NCBI GenBank assembly: GCA_937952305.1
Contig: CALFZO010000116.1
Span: forward strand, 124,001 to 188,000
Direction: 5' to 3'
Length of the DNA: 64,000 nucleotides
Source: an uncultured Anaerolineales bacterium
Lineage (GTDB): Bacteria; Chloroflexota; Anaerolineae; Anaerolineales; UBA6663
The stretch's first letter is position 1; each line of letters begins with the position of its first letter. A program made the translations under genes and the position numbers. Positions 42,262-51,266 of this stretch are shown here, in pieces. The notes below the pieces were generated by a model. It was given only the letters and a program-made list of their open reading frames with translations. It did no database searches and had not been told where the DNA came from.

Positions 42262-45200
42262 ATGGCTGACCGGCCGGGGCCGGCGGCCGATCCCGCGGCT
42301 GCCGCCGGCCAGGCGCTGCAAGACCTGGTCACGGCCCGCGATGCCGAGCAAGTGCGCGCCGCCTTCGGCCGGCACCCGGTCCTGCAGAAGCCCGGCCTGG
42401 ACGCGCTGCTGACCCGGCTGATCCGGGCGGCCTGGGAGGGCGATGACCGGGCCGGCGCGGCCGTCTTCGTCGCCAGCCGGGCTTTCCTGGCGCGCTGCCG
42501 CGCCGACGGTGTCGAGGCCAGCCTGGAGGCTGGGCCGGCCCTGCCTCTGCATCACGGCGGCGCGCTTGGCCAGTTGCTGCTGCTGGGCGAGGCCGCCGCG
42601 GCGCAACCGCAGCGCGCCGCCGCCGCCCAGCAGGCTTTGGCCGACCTGCGGCCGGAGTCCGAGCCGGAGATGTGGGCAGCGGTCAACGACGAGCTGGCCG
42701 ACAGCCTGGCCGGGGCGGCCGGGCCGGAGGCCATCCCGCAATTGGAGACGGCCGTGGCCGCCGGCCGGCAGGCCCTGGCGGTCTGGGACCGACCACCCCA
42801 CGCGGGTTCCCCCAAGCAAGCCCGCACGCGGCAGGCGTTGTTCGCGGCGGCGCGCAGCCTGGCGACCGCGTATTGCGAACGCGGCCAAGGCGACCACGGC
42901 CAGGATATCGAAACGGCCCTCGCCATTTTAGAAACGGTGCTCGCGCCGCCTCTGGCCGCGCCCGGGTCCGTGGCCTGGGGCCGGGCCCAGATGGTGCTGG
43001 GCAACGCCTACATTCTGCGCCAGCGCGGCAGCCGCAAGGAGAACCTGCAGCGCGCGCTCAAGTGCCACACGGAGGCGCTGGCGGCCTTTCCGCTCCCGGA
43101 CCACGCCGAAGACTGGGCGCGCGCGTGCTACAACCTGGCTATCGCCTACCGCCAGATGCCGCCGGGCAGCCTGGCCGGGCACCTGCAGCACGCCTGCCAC
43201 TATTACGCCCAGGCGCTGCGCGTCTTCACAGCGACCGCCCATCCGGCGGAGTGGGCGTCCATCCAGGCCGCCCTGGGGGACGTCTACGGCCAGCGTGAGT
43301 TCGGAGGCCGGCCCCGCTCACTGCAGGACGCTCAGCGGTGCTATCGGGCCGCCCTGGAAACACGCACGCCCGAGCGCAACCCGGCCGGCTGGGCGACGCT
43401 CCAGAACAACCTGGGCAACGTCTGCGCCGAGCAGGCAGAAGATGAAGCCGATCCGGCCGTCCAGCGGCAGCTCCTGCGGCAGGCCATCACGTACTACGCG
43501 GCCGCCCTGACCGAGCGGCCGCGCACGCGTTTTCCGGCCCGCTGGGCCGAGACCGTTAACAACCTCGGCGTGGCGTACAGCCAGGGCCCGACGGGCGACG
43601 CATCAGCCGATTTCGAGCGGGCGGTAAATTACTTGAGGCAAGCGCTGGAGGTCCACACCCCGCAGCGCTATCCGCGCGCCTGCCGCCGCGCGGCGCTCAA
43701 CCTGGCCCGGCTCTTGTTCGGGCAGCGCCAGTGGGAGGCCGCGCAAGACGCCTACGCGGCCGCGATCGCGGCGATGAACGCGCTCTATCGGGAGGCCGTC
43801 ACCGAGCCGGGCCGGCAGTCTGAGCTGGCCCAGGCCCGAGGCGTGTTCGCCAACCGGGCTTACGCCCTGGCGCGTCTCGGCCGCCTGGACGAGGCGGCCG
43901 CCTGCCTGGAGTCCGGGCGGGCCCGCGCTGTGAGCGTGGCGCTGGCGCGCAACACCGCCCTCCTGGCGGCCGCGCCCGGCAGCGAGCGGGAGGCGTTCAT
44001 CGCCGCCCGGGACCGTCTGGCCGCCCTGGAGGCCGAGGCCCGTTGGGTCGACGACGCCTTCGACGCCGATCCGGATCGGCCGCGCCCGGCGCGTGATCCG
44101 GTAGCGATCATGGACGAGCTGGCGCAGGCCCGGGCTGACTTCGCCGCGCACGCGGCCCGCCTGCAGACCCAGCGGCCGGACTTTCTGCCCGCGGAGTGGG
44201 CCGCCGCCGATATCGCTGGAGTGGCCGCGCAGACCGGCCGGCCGTTGGTGTACCTGGAGACGACGCCGTTCGGGGGCCTGGCCCTGATCGTGCCGCCCGC
44301 CACGCCGCTCACGGTAGTCTGGCTGGACGCCCTCGCCTCCGACCACCTGACCGGGCACGCGGCCCGTCTTCTGTCGGACAGTCTCGCCGGTGACGCGCGG
44401 GCGCTGTCTCAAGCGCTGGCCGCGCTCTGGCCGGTCTTACAGGCAGCCTGCTTGCAGCCCGTCAGCGCCGCCTTGCAGGACCGCGGCTATACCCAGGCCG
44501 CGTTGATTCCGGGCGGCCTGCTCGGCCTGCTGCCCCTGCCCGCCGCCGCGGCTGAGGCTGCGGCGCTGAGTTGTGTGCCGTCGGCGCGCGCACTGCAAGC
44601 CGCCCAGGCCGCGGCCGGACGCCGCCCGGCGCAACCCGACCGCTGGCTGGGCGTGGGCGCGCCGACCAATGCCCTCAAGCCCCTGCCCTTCGCCCGGCTG
44701 GAGGTGGACGAGATCGGCGCGCTGTTCACGGCCGGGCCGGCCGCGGGCCTGTCCGGCGAAGCGGCCACGTCCGCGGCCGTGACGGCGGCGCTCTCCGGCG
44801 CCACCCACCTGCATTTCGCCTGTCACGGGCAATTCAACCTGGAGCAGCCGCTGGCGTCGGCGCTCGCCCTGGCCGGCGCCGACGGCTTGAGCCTCAGACA
44901 CGTGCTGGAAGGCGGCGCGGACCTGACGGCGGCGCGGCTGGTGGTGCTCTCCGCCTGTGAGAGCGGTCTGATCGACGTGCGCCACGTTCCGGACGAAGTG
45001 GTCGGGTTCCCGGCCGGCTTTCTGCAGGCGGGCGCCGCCGGCGTCGTCAGCACCCTGTGGCCGGTGGACGATCTGTCCACAGCCCTGCTGATGATCCAGT
45101 TCTATACTTATCTGTGGCGCGAAGCCGCCCCGCCGGTTGAGGCGCTGCGGCGCGCCCAGCTCTGGCTGCGCGCCGCCACAAACGCGGAGTTGAGCGAGCG

Positions 45201-45339
45201 CCTGGGTGCGGTTCAGCCGGACGGCGGCGGCGCGGCGGCGGCGCGCGCTAAATTCCTGGAGTTCACGCTGGCCGACCCGGACGGGCGGCCGTTTGAGCAG
45301 CCCTTCTATTGGGCGCCGTTCATCTACTACGGCGCCTAA
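42262..45339 (+). CDS. TPR-CHAT protease-like protein
   Basis: 1,025 residues. An Ala/Leu-rich helical N-terminus leads to TPR units at about 190-560 (for example WARACYNLAIAYRQM, WATLQNNLGNVCAEQ and WAETVNNLGVAYSQG). The CHAT domain occupies about 700-1020. The catalytic His855 is in HLHFACHGQF and Cys899 in LVVLSACESG, followed by the usual FPAGFLQAGAAGVVSTLWPV. CHAT is a caspase/separase-like peptidase fold. There is no signal peptide, so this protein is likely cytoplasmic. It sits between an exported caspase-like gene (12 bp upstream) and an unrecognised gene (18 bp downstream). TPR-CHAT proteins elsewhere act as effector proteases; no gRAMP or CRISPR gene is nearby. Its trigger and target are unknown. 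Confidence 0.9.
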   Translation: MADRPGPAADPAAAAGQALQDLVTARDAEQVRAAFGRHPVLQKPGLDALLTRLIRAAWEGDDRAGAAVFVASRAFLARCRADGVEASLEAGPALPLHHGGALGQLLLLGEAAAAQPQRAAAAQQALADLRPESEPEMWAAVNDELADSLAGAAGPEAIPQLETAVAAGRQALAVWDRPPHAGSPKQARTRQALFAAARSLATAYCERGQGDHGQDIETALAILETVLAPPLAAPGSVAWGRAQMVLGNAYILRQRGSRKENLQRALKCHTEALAAFPLPDHAEDWARACYNLAIAYRQMPPGSLAGHLQHACHYYAQALRVFTATAHPAEWASIQAALGDVYGQREFGGRPRSLQDAQRCYRAALETRTPERNPAGWATLQNNLGNVCAEQAEDEADPAVQRQLLRQAITYYAAALTERPRTRFPARWAETVNNLGVAYSQGPTGDASADFERAVNYLRQALEVHTPQRYPRACRRAALNLARLLFGQRQWEAAQDAYAAAIAAMNALYREAVTEPGRQSELAQARGVFANRAYALARLGRLDEAAACLESGRARAVSVALARNTALLAAAPGSEREAFIAARDRLAALEAEARWVDDAFDADPDRPRPARDPVAIMDELAQARADFAAHAARLQTQRPDFLPAEWAAADIAGVAAQTGRPLVYLETTPFGGLALIVPPATPLTVVWLDALASDHLTGHAARLLSDSLAGDARALSQALAALWPVLQAACLQPVSAALQDRGYTQAALIPGGLLGLLPLPAAAAEAAALSCVPSARALQAAQAAAGRRPAQPDRWLGVGAPTNALKPLPFARLEVDEIGALFTAGPAAGLSGEAATSAAVTAALSGATHLHFACHGQFNLEQPLASALALAGADGLSLRHVLEGGADLTAARLVVLSACESGLIDVRHVPDEVVGFPAGFLQAGAAGVVSTLWPVDDLSTALLMIQFYTYLWREAAPPVEALRRAQLWLRAATNAELSERLGAVQPDGGGAAAARAKFLEFTLADPDGRPFEQPFYWAPFIYYGA

Positions 45340-45357
45340 CCTGGCAGAGGCCTGGCA

Positions 45358-46473
45358 ATGTCTAACCCACTCACCGGCACCACGGCACCCCTCTTCATCC
45401 CGCGCACCCCGGATCCGCAAGCCATCGTCGTCGGCCAGAACTACTTCTTCATCCAGATCCACAACGCGCAGGCCGCCTACTTCGGGCCGCCCTGGAAGCA
45501 GACCGAGGGCCTGGCCGTCGTCTCGCAGGTCAACCTCAGCCACGAGGTCTTCGGCGACACCCTGCGGGCGCTGCGCCGCACCCGCAAGGTGGAGCGCAAC
45601 CGGGCCGAGCAGTTGGGCCTGAGCCCCAACCTGATCGACCTGGTGCCGGCCAGCATGAACCGGGTCACCGTGTCGATCGACTTCATCCTGGACCGCAAGA
45701 ACCAGCTGGCGGCGCTGAGCAAGATCATCAACACCGACGGCCTGCTCTCGGCCATCTCGCTGGCGCCCGGCGCGGCCCTGGTGGCGCAGACGCTGAGCAA
45801 GGTCAGCCAGCAGCTCATCGAGAGCTTCATCCCGGCGGAGGACAGCCTGCCGCTGCTGCAATTCAGCAGCGACTTCAACCTGGCGGGCGAGGGGCTGCGT
45901 GAGGGCTACTACGTCATTCTGGGCTCACGCGACGACGGCAATCCGCTGCCGTCGCCGTACGTGAAGCTCAGCGTGCGCGACCGCGTGCTCCTGGCGAACG
46001 ACCAGGCGGTGACGCAGTTGTCGTACATCATCCTCAACGTCCAGTGCGTGCCGGTGCGCACGCGCGATGGCAGCCAGGGCGCGGCCTGGGACCTCAAGCT
46101 GCGCGAGGCCGAAGCTCAGGCGCAGAACCTGCTGGACAACCCGCTGGCCACCGCGGGCGAACGCCGCCAGGGCTGGGAGGCCTGCGTCCGGCTGCTCACC
46201 GAGGCGCGCACCCTGATCCTGGCCGACCCGGCTTACCTGCGCGACGAGGCCAACGCCATCATCAAGAGCGTCTATCACCGCTGCAACCGCCTGGTCAGCC
46301 AGGACATTCGGGTGCGCGGCGAAGGCGCCAAAGCCGCCTGGACCCCAGACGAGGGCGCCGCCCGCGCCTGGCTGCAGATCCCGCCCGAGGAAGACCTGAC
46401 CGCCAGCCTGGGGCGCTACGCCGATCAGGTAGCGGCGGCGCGGCGGGTGCTGAAAAGCGCTGGGCTGCGCTAA
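45358..46473 (+). CDS. Unrecognised 371-aa protein of the caspase-CHAT operon
   Basis: I do not recognise this family. No signal peptide is seen. The N-terminal half is mixed alpha/beta (VVGQNYFFIQIHNAQAAYFG, RVTVSIDFILDRKN) with an amphipathic or membrane-active stretch near residues 137-160 (LSAISLAPGAALVAQTLSK). A middle part reads LREGYYVILGSRDDGNPLPS and RDRVLLANDQAVTQLSYI. The last 110 residues are helical, with a TPR-like segment (RRQGWEACVRLLTEARTLIL). It follows the CHAT gene by 18 bp, so it is the third gene of the unit. It could be a regulator, a partner or the substrate of the proteases; the sequence does not decide between these. A terminator hairpin follows. Confidence 0.7.
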   Translation: MSNPLTGTTAPLFIPRTPDPQAIVVGQNYFFIQIHNAQAAYFGPPWKQTEGLAVVSQVNLSHEVFGDTLRALRRTRKVERNRAEQLGLSPNLIDLVPASMNRVTVSIDFILDRKNQLAALSKIINTDGLLSAISLAPGAALVAQTLSKVSQQLIESFIPAEDSLPLLQFSSDFNLAGEGLREGYYVILGSRDDGNPLPSPYVKLSVRDRVLLANDQAVTQLSYIILNVQCVPVRTRDGSQGAAWDLKLREAEAQAQNLLDNPLATAGERRQGWEACVRLLTEARTLILADPAYLRDEANAIIKSVYHRCNRLVSQDIRVRGEGAKAAWTPDEGAARAWLQIPPEEDLTASLGRYADQVAAARRVLKSAGLR

Positions 46474-46546
46474 GCCGAAGCGAGGCGGCGGTCAACTGGC
46501 TGGGCGGAGCAACGCGGCGTCAGCCGGTAATCACCTGCGATACAAA

Positions 46547-46571
46547 ACGCCCGGGCAGCGCGCCCAGGCGT
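46547..46571. terminator. Bidirectional terminator between the caspase-CHAT operon and the glycosidase gene
   Basis: ACGCCCGGGC (46547-46556) pairs with GCCCAGGCGT (46562-46571), 10 bp with one mismatch. It is followed on the minus strand by TTTGTATC and on the plus strand by TTAG. It lies between the convergent genes ending at 46473 and 46700. Confidence 0.6.
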
Positions 46572-46699
46572 TTAGAAGATACGCGGCTTGACCGTGTGGG
46601 TGACGGAGCCCGTCAATCCGGCCGATTCCGAGTCCCGGCCTCTGGCCTGGCTTCGCCGCGCACGAAGTCCCCGAAGGATCAGGGAATAGAGTGAGGCAC

Positions 46700-49015
46700 C
46701 TAAATCCGGGTCAGCACCAGCGGGCCCTGATCGCTTTGGACGCGCAGGCGCTGAGTGGCGCCGGTCTGCTGGACCACCGTCGCCTGGGCGCAGGCATACC
46801 CGCGCACGGTCAACTCCGCGCAGAACTCGGCCGGCTCAGTCTTGAGCGTGAGCGCGGTGTCGGTCACCGACACGCCGCAGATCTCGGCGGTGGCAAAGTG
46901 GATGACGACGTCGTCGTTCAGCCGCCAGTCAAGCGGCAGGATCAGCCCGCGCCGCGCCGGGACGGTGACGGATTGGCCGCTCAGCAGGTCGCGCCCGTCC
47001 GCGCGGATCGTGGTGGTCACCGGGTCATCCTGGTAGTTGTTGATGAACAGGAAGCCGCCGGCGTCGCCGCGGCTGATGCGCACATCGGCCCACTCGCTCA
47101 ACTCAAAGAGCGGCGCGCAGCCCTGGCGCAGCGCCAGCTGGTGCACGATGTCCAGGTCGTCCAGGGTGTTGGCCGGCACGGCCGCGCCGAGGACCATGAC
47201 CTGGCCCTGGCCCAGGCGCTTGGTGAAGCCCACAGTCGCGCCGTCCTCGCGCGCAGCGAAGACCTCGTCAAAGGCGCCGGTGTAGGCTTCCACGAACGAG
47301 GCCGGGACATCGCGGTGGTGAAAGACCTGTAAAGTCCGGGACGTGAACGGCTCATCGGACTGAATGGCCGTGACCGCGAGCGCGTCCGCCAGCAGCCGGC
47401 AGGCGGCGCCGTCGAAGTCCGTCTGAGGGAGCCGCCCGGCGATGACCAACTTCCCGCCCTGCCGCACGTAGTCCACCAGTTTCTGCTGGACGGCGGCCGG
47501 GCACTGCTGCTCCAGCATCACCCAGGTCAGCGGCGTCCGCTGGGCCTCCAGTTCACCGCGCCTGAGTTCCACCGCGTCGAAGGGGCGCTGCGTCAGCGCC
47601 AGGCCGCGGGCGAGCATATCGAACAGGATCACCTCGCGCTGGTGCGTCCAGATATTGGTGAGCGGCTGGGTGGCCGGCTGGTTGACCTCCGTCATGAAGT
47701 AGTCCAGCAGAAAGCCGATCGTGGTCACGGTCTGCGGGCGCGCGCGGACCAGGTCCGGGCCGTAGGTCTGCAGCACGCGCGACAGCTTCGGATAACGGGC
47801 GTAGTGTTTGCGCAGCGAGCCGTCCTTGCGGACCGGATGGCCCCAATCGTGGCGCTTGACCGGGCTCAGGAGCGGGTCATTCTCGCCGTCGAAGAAGAGG
47901 TAGTGGTTGATGGCGCGCATCCCGGAGGCGAGGCACAACCGGCTGTGCAGGTCGTACAGCGACGTCTGCCCGGTGCCGAAATCGTGGTTGCCGCCCGCCT
48001 GGAATTCGACCGAGAAGAGCGCCTGCGCCTTGTTCTGCACGGCCTTGGTGATCTCGTTCACCAGCAGGAGCTGGTGATACGTGCCTTCGCTGATCCCGCC
48101 CGGATAGACGTCGGTGGCGGTGACCTGGCCGTCCAACTCTATCGCCCCGATCAACTGGGACAGCCCGATGGGGAAGGTCTTGCCGCCGTTGGCGAAACCG
48201 TGGATGTTGAGGATCGGCGGGACTTCTAGGCCGCGCGCTTGCGCCGCCGCCAGCAGCCAGGCCGCGTACTCGCGCAGGTAGCCGCGGTAGAAGCGGCGGT
48301 AGTCCGTCACCAGCGGCCCGGAGAGCGGCCCGCCCGGGTTCAGGATCCCGTCGCGCAGCGCCGCCTCCAGGTCGGCGGCCGGGTAACGGCCGGCCAGCCG
48401 CTCGCCGTAGGTGTCCCGCAGGTAGGCCGCGAAGCGGGCCAGCGTGTCTGGGTTGGCGTCCAGGATGTTGCGCACCCAGTGGATCATGCCAATCTCGTTG
48501 TCCAGCTGGATCATGATGATCCGGCCGGAGCGCGTAATCTGGCGCGGCGTCAGCACTCCGAAGACCGCGTCGTACCAGCGCGCCGCGCAGGCCAGGAAAT
48601 CCGGGTGCAGGTAGCTGGCGATGTTCTGGACGGTGCCGCCCTGGCTGATGAAGGCCGTCTGCGGATAGCGGCGGAAAACCCACGGCGGGACGCCCTCGTT
48701 GATGGTCTCGGCCATGATGTACGGCCCCGGCCGGGCGATGATGTGCAGGTCCATCTCGGCGGCCAGGTCCAGGAAACCCGCCAGGTTGCGCAGCGGATGG
48801 CTGTGCCCGTCCAGGTCGGTCGTCCCCTCCTCCACCTGATGCCACAGCCACGGGATATAGGCGGCCACAGCGTTGAAGCCGGCGGCCTTCAACAAGCCCA
48901 AACGCTGGGGCCACTGGTCAGCCGGCGTGCGGAAGTAGTGGAACTCACCGGCCTGCACCAACTGGGGCACGCCGTCCAGCCAGAACTGGCCGGCCTGCGC
49001 GTAGAAACTAGGCAT
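46700..49015 (-). CDS. GH35-type beta-galactosidase
   Basis: 771 residues from the ATG at 49013-49015. An earlier ATG at 49024 directly abuts the GAGAGG box, whereas this one sits nine bases after it. The TIM-barrel part matches GH35/GH42-type beta-galactosidases: GEFHYFRTPADQWPQRL, AYIPWLWHQVEEG and IIARPGPYIMAE. The acid/base is Glu174 in IQLDNEIGM and the nucleophile is probably Glu337 in LFSVEFQAGG. C-terminal beta domains follow. No signal peptide is seen, so it should act in the cytoplasm on imported oligosaccharides. It overlaps the upstream GH144-like gene by 8 bp and is the last gene of the carbohydrate locus. The exact linkage cleaved is not certain. Confidence 0.85.
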   Translation of the reverse strand: MPSFYAQAGQFWLDGVPQLVQAGEFHYFRTPADQWPQRLGLLKAAGFNAVAAYIPWLWHQVEEGTTDLDGHSHPLRNLAGFLDLAAEMDLHIIARPGPYIMAETINEGVPPWVFRRYPQTAFISQGGTVQNIASYLHPDFLACAARWYDAVFGVLTPRQITRSGRIIMIQLDNEIGMIHWVRNILDANPDTLARFAAYLRDTYGERLAGRYPAADLEAALRDGILNPGGPLSGPLVTDYRRFYRGYLREYAAWLLAAAQARGLEVPPILNIHGFANGGKTFPIGLSQLIGAIELDGQVTATDVYPGGISEGTYHQLLLVNEITKAVQNKAQALFSVEFQAGGNHDFGTGQTSLYDLHSRLCLASGMRAINHYLFFDGENDPLLSPVKRHDWGHPVRKDGSLRKHYARYPKLSRVLQTYGPDLVRARPQTVTTIGFLLDYFMTEVNQPATQPLTNIWTHQREVILFDMLARGLALTQRPFDAVELRRGELEAQRTPLTWVMLEQQCPAAVQQKLVDYVRQGGKLVIAGRLPQTDFDGAACRLLADALAVTAIQSDEPFTSRTLQVFHHRDVPASFVEAYTGAFDEVFAAREDGATVGFTKRLGQGQVMVLGAAVPANTLDDLDIVHQLALRQGCAPLFELSEWADVRISRGDAGGFLFINNYQDDPVTTTIRADGRDLLSGQSVTVPARRGLILPLDWRLNDDVVIHFATAEICGVSVTDTALTLKTEPAEFCAELTVRGYACAQATVVQQTGATQRLRVQSDQGPLVLTRI

Positions 49016-50252
49016 GCGGCTCATCCTCTCGACGATGAAAGCCCAACACGGACAGGGCTGTTTGAACGTCCGGGCTGTTGGTGTACGTGTCCCAGATCAG
49101 CCGGCTCAAATGGTTTTCGATCATGATCATGGAGCAGCCCTTGTCGATCCCGTAGAGCGCCTGGCTGTACCAGGCCGGCGAGACCGCCAGGTTATAGGCA
49201 TCGTAGAAGCCGTAGCGGCCCCAGGTCTGCGGGTGCTGGTGATACAGGTGCAGCAGCATGTCCGTGGCCGGTTCGGGCGTAAACGGCAGGGCCGACAGGG
49301 CGCCGTAGATCGAGACGGTACCGTTGTGCTGCGGCGGGTGCAGGCTGGGCGCGGCGCCGGACACGTCGTAGCCCCACGGGCTGTCGCCGGCGCTGAGCCC
49401 CCAGCTGTTGGCGTGGTAGGTCGCGTAGGCGCCGGCGTGCTCCAGGCAGAAGGCGCGGTTGGCCAAGGTGGCGCGGCGGGTGTTCTCGAACCAGTCGATG
49501 CCGTCCGGGTCCAGGTAGCGGCCCGTATCCAGCCAGGCCTCGCTGAACTGGTAGGCGAACAGGTTGCCGCTCGGGTTGACGATGACCGAGTAGCCGGCGT
49601 ACTCGCGCCGGTCCCGGGCAAACCCGTGGTACAGGGCGCGGGCCAGGTCCGGCGCCACCTGCCCGGCGGCCTGGAGGTACATCAGCTTCTGTTCGGCCGC
49701 CATATCCCAGCGATGGATGAAGCCGGGCTGGCCGGTGACGTAGTCGCCGCCCCGGTCCGGGTTGTAGGCCATGCGGAAGAGCGTCCGGCCGTCCTTCTCG
49801 AAGACGAGGTAGTTCCAGTCCACGCGCGCCAGCAATTGCCGGGCCAGCTGCCGGATCTCATCGTCGGCGAAATAAGCGGCCGCCGTGATGACGCCGTTCA
49901 GGCACAGAGCGGTGTCGATGGTGGAGTACTCGCACTTGCCGACGCGTTCGGCCGTGTCCATGTGCAGGTAGTGGGCGAAAAAGCCGCGGTGGTGGCTGGC
50001 CCGCTGCCACAACGTCTGGAGCGTCCCGTGCGTGATTGCGGCCGCCCGATCGGCGCTGACGTAGCCGCGCGCGCTGGCGATCACCCAGGCCGTCAGCGCA
50101 AAGCCGACCGAGGCGATGGAGGCCACCGTCGGGTCCTTGGTGGCGTCCACGGTCAGGCCGAAACCGGGGCTGCGCGGGTCGAGGTTGGTGAAGTCCAGGA
50201 AGAAGTCGACCGAGCCCTTCAGCTCCTGGTGCAAGATCGTGTGAGCGTCCAT
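49008..50252 (-). CDS. Cytosolic glucoamylase-like / GH144-type (PF10091) protein
   Basis: 414 residues from the ATG at 50250-50252; no strong ribosome site is seen, but the start lies 10 bp after the LacI stop, so coupling is likely. It matches PF10091: SVDFFLDFTNLDPRSPGFGL, ASVGFALTAWVIASARGY, EYSTIDTALCLNGVI and GLSAGDSPWGYDV. GH144 members of this family cleave beta-1,2-glucan; others act on related glucans. No signal peptide, so it should process imported sugars. A lipoprotein paralogue is encoded on the other side of the LacI gene. Substrate assignment is by family only. Confidence 0.8.
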   Translation of the reverse strand: MDAHTILHQELKGSVDFFLDFTNLDPRSPGFGLTVDATKDPTVASIASVGFALTAWVIASARGYVSADRAAAITHGTLQTLWQRASHHRGFFAHYLHMDTAERVGKCEYSTIDTALCLNGVITAAAYFADDEIRQLARQLLARVDWNYLVFEKDGRTLFRMAYNPDRGGDYVTGQPGFIHRWDMAAEQKLMYLQAAGQVAPDLARALYHGFARDRREYAGYSVIVNPSGNLFAYQFSEAWLDTGRYLDPDGIDWFENTRRATLANRAFCLEHAGAYATYHANSWGLSAGDSPWGYDVSGAAPSLHPPQHNGTVSIYGALSALPFTPEPATDMLLHLYHQHPQTWGRYGFYDAYNLAVSPAWYSQALYGIDKGCSMIMIENHLSRLIWDTYTNSPDVQTALSVLGFHRREDEPHA

Positions 50253-50262
50253 GCTGGGCTGT

Positions 50263-51252
50263 CTAGGCTGCTGCGGGCGCGGCCAGGCGCAAGACCGACG
50301 ACTCGCGCGCAATCAGCCGCGTGGGGATGCGGTCCGTCTGGACCGCGCTTTCGTTCTCGAGGAACCCGATCAACTGGGAGGCCGCTAGCGCCCCCCACTG
50401 GAAGCGCGACGTGCCGACTGTGGTCAAGCTGGGCCGCATGTAGCGGGACAGCAGGATATCGTCGAACCCCACCACGGCCAGGTCGTGCGGCACCTGCCGT
50501 TGGCGGGCCTGCAAAGCCCGGATAAAGCCGATGGCCATCTGGTCGTTGGCGCAGAACACGGCCTCCGGGAGCGGGCCGGCCGCCAGCAGCGTGCTGGCGA
50601 TCTCATAGCCGGAGGCCTCGGTGAAGTTGCCGGTGTGGCACTGGATGTGCAGCTGATGCTGGTCGGCCGCGCCCACAAAGGCCTGCATGCGCTCGAGGTT
50701 GTCGAAGGTGTCCGGGACGCCGGACACAAACGCGATCCGCCGGGCGCCCTGGTCATACAGGTGGGCGAAGACGGCCTGGGCCCCCTGGCGGTTGTCGAGC
50801 AGCAGCGGGAAGAGGTAATCGGCCTCCAGGTAGCGGTCCATCACCACCAGCGGGAAGCGCTTGGAGGCCAGCCGCACGATCAGGTCGCTCTTCAGGCTGG
50901 AGTCGAACAGGATCGCGCCATCCACCTGGCGCTGCACCAGGATCTTGCGGACGGCGCGGCTGACCGGGCAGACGATCAGTTCGTAGTCCGTCTGCAGGGT
51001 GGCGGCGTGGATGCCCTCCAGAATCTCGTCATAGAACGAGCCGCCAAAGGCGTTGATGAAGACGCCGATCGTCAGGGTCTTGCGCTTCTTGAGATGCCGG
51101 GCGAAGGCGTTGGGATGGTAGTTGAGCTTTTCGGCGGCCTCCAGCACGCGCTTGCGGGTGGCGGCGCTGATGGTGCCGGTGCCGTTCAGGGCATAAGAGG
51201 CCGACGTGATGCTGACACGGGCGTGTTTCGCCACGTCCTTGATAGTCGTCAT
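50263..51252 (-). CDS. LacI-family transcriptional regulator
   Basis: 329 residues. The DNA-binding head starts MTTIKDVAKHARVSITSASY, with hinge-helix region YHPNAFARHLKKRKT and the start of the ligand domain TIGVFINAFGGSFYDEIL. The periplasmic-binding-like core has GAILFDSSLK, NRQGAQAVFAHLYDQGARRIAF and VVGFDDILLSRYMRPSLTT, all standard for LacI/GalR proteins. It should repress the surrounding sugar genes until a sugar ligand binds. It sits inside the locus between two paralogous glucoamylase-like genes, which supports local and probably autogenous control. No operator was located with confidence. Confidence 0.92.
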   Translation of the reverse strand: MTTIKDVAKHARVSITSASYALNGTGTISAATRKRVLEAAEKLNYHPNAFARHLKKRKTLTIGVFINAFGGSFYDEILEGIHAATLQTDYELIVCPVSRAVRKILVQRQVDGAILFDSSLKSDLIVRLASKRFPLVVMDRYLEADYLFPLLLDNRQGAQAVFAHLYDQGARRIAFVSGVPDTFDNLERMQAFVGAADQHQLHIQCHTGNFTEASGYEIASTLLAAGPLPEAVFCANDQMAIGFIRALQARQRQVPHDLAVVGFDDILLSRYMRPSLTTVGTSRFQWGALAASQLIGFLENESAVQTDRIPTRLIARESSVLRLAAPAAA

Positions 51253-51266
51253 GGGCAGGCTTTCTG

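Noticed and set aside
42262..45339. TPR-CHAT as part of a Craspase (type III-E CRISPR) system
   Set aside because: No gRAMP/Cas7-11, no CRISPR repeats and no Cas genes in the window.
45358..46473. The third operon gene as a bacterial gasdermin
   Set aside because: Longer than usual gasdermins and without any motif that I can tie to them.
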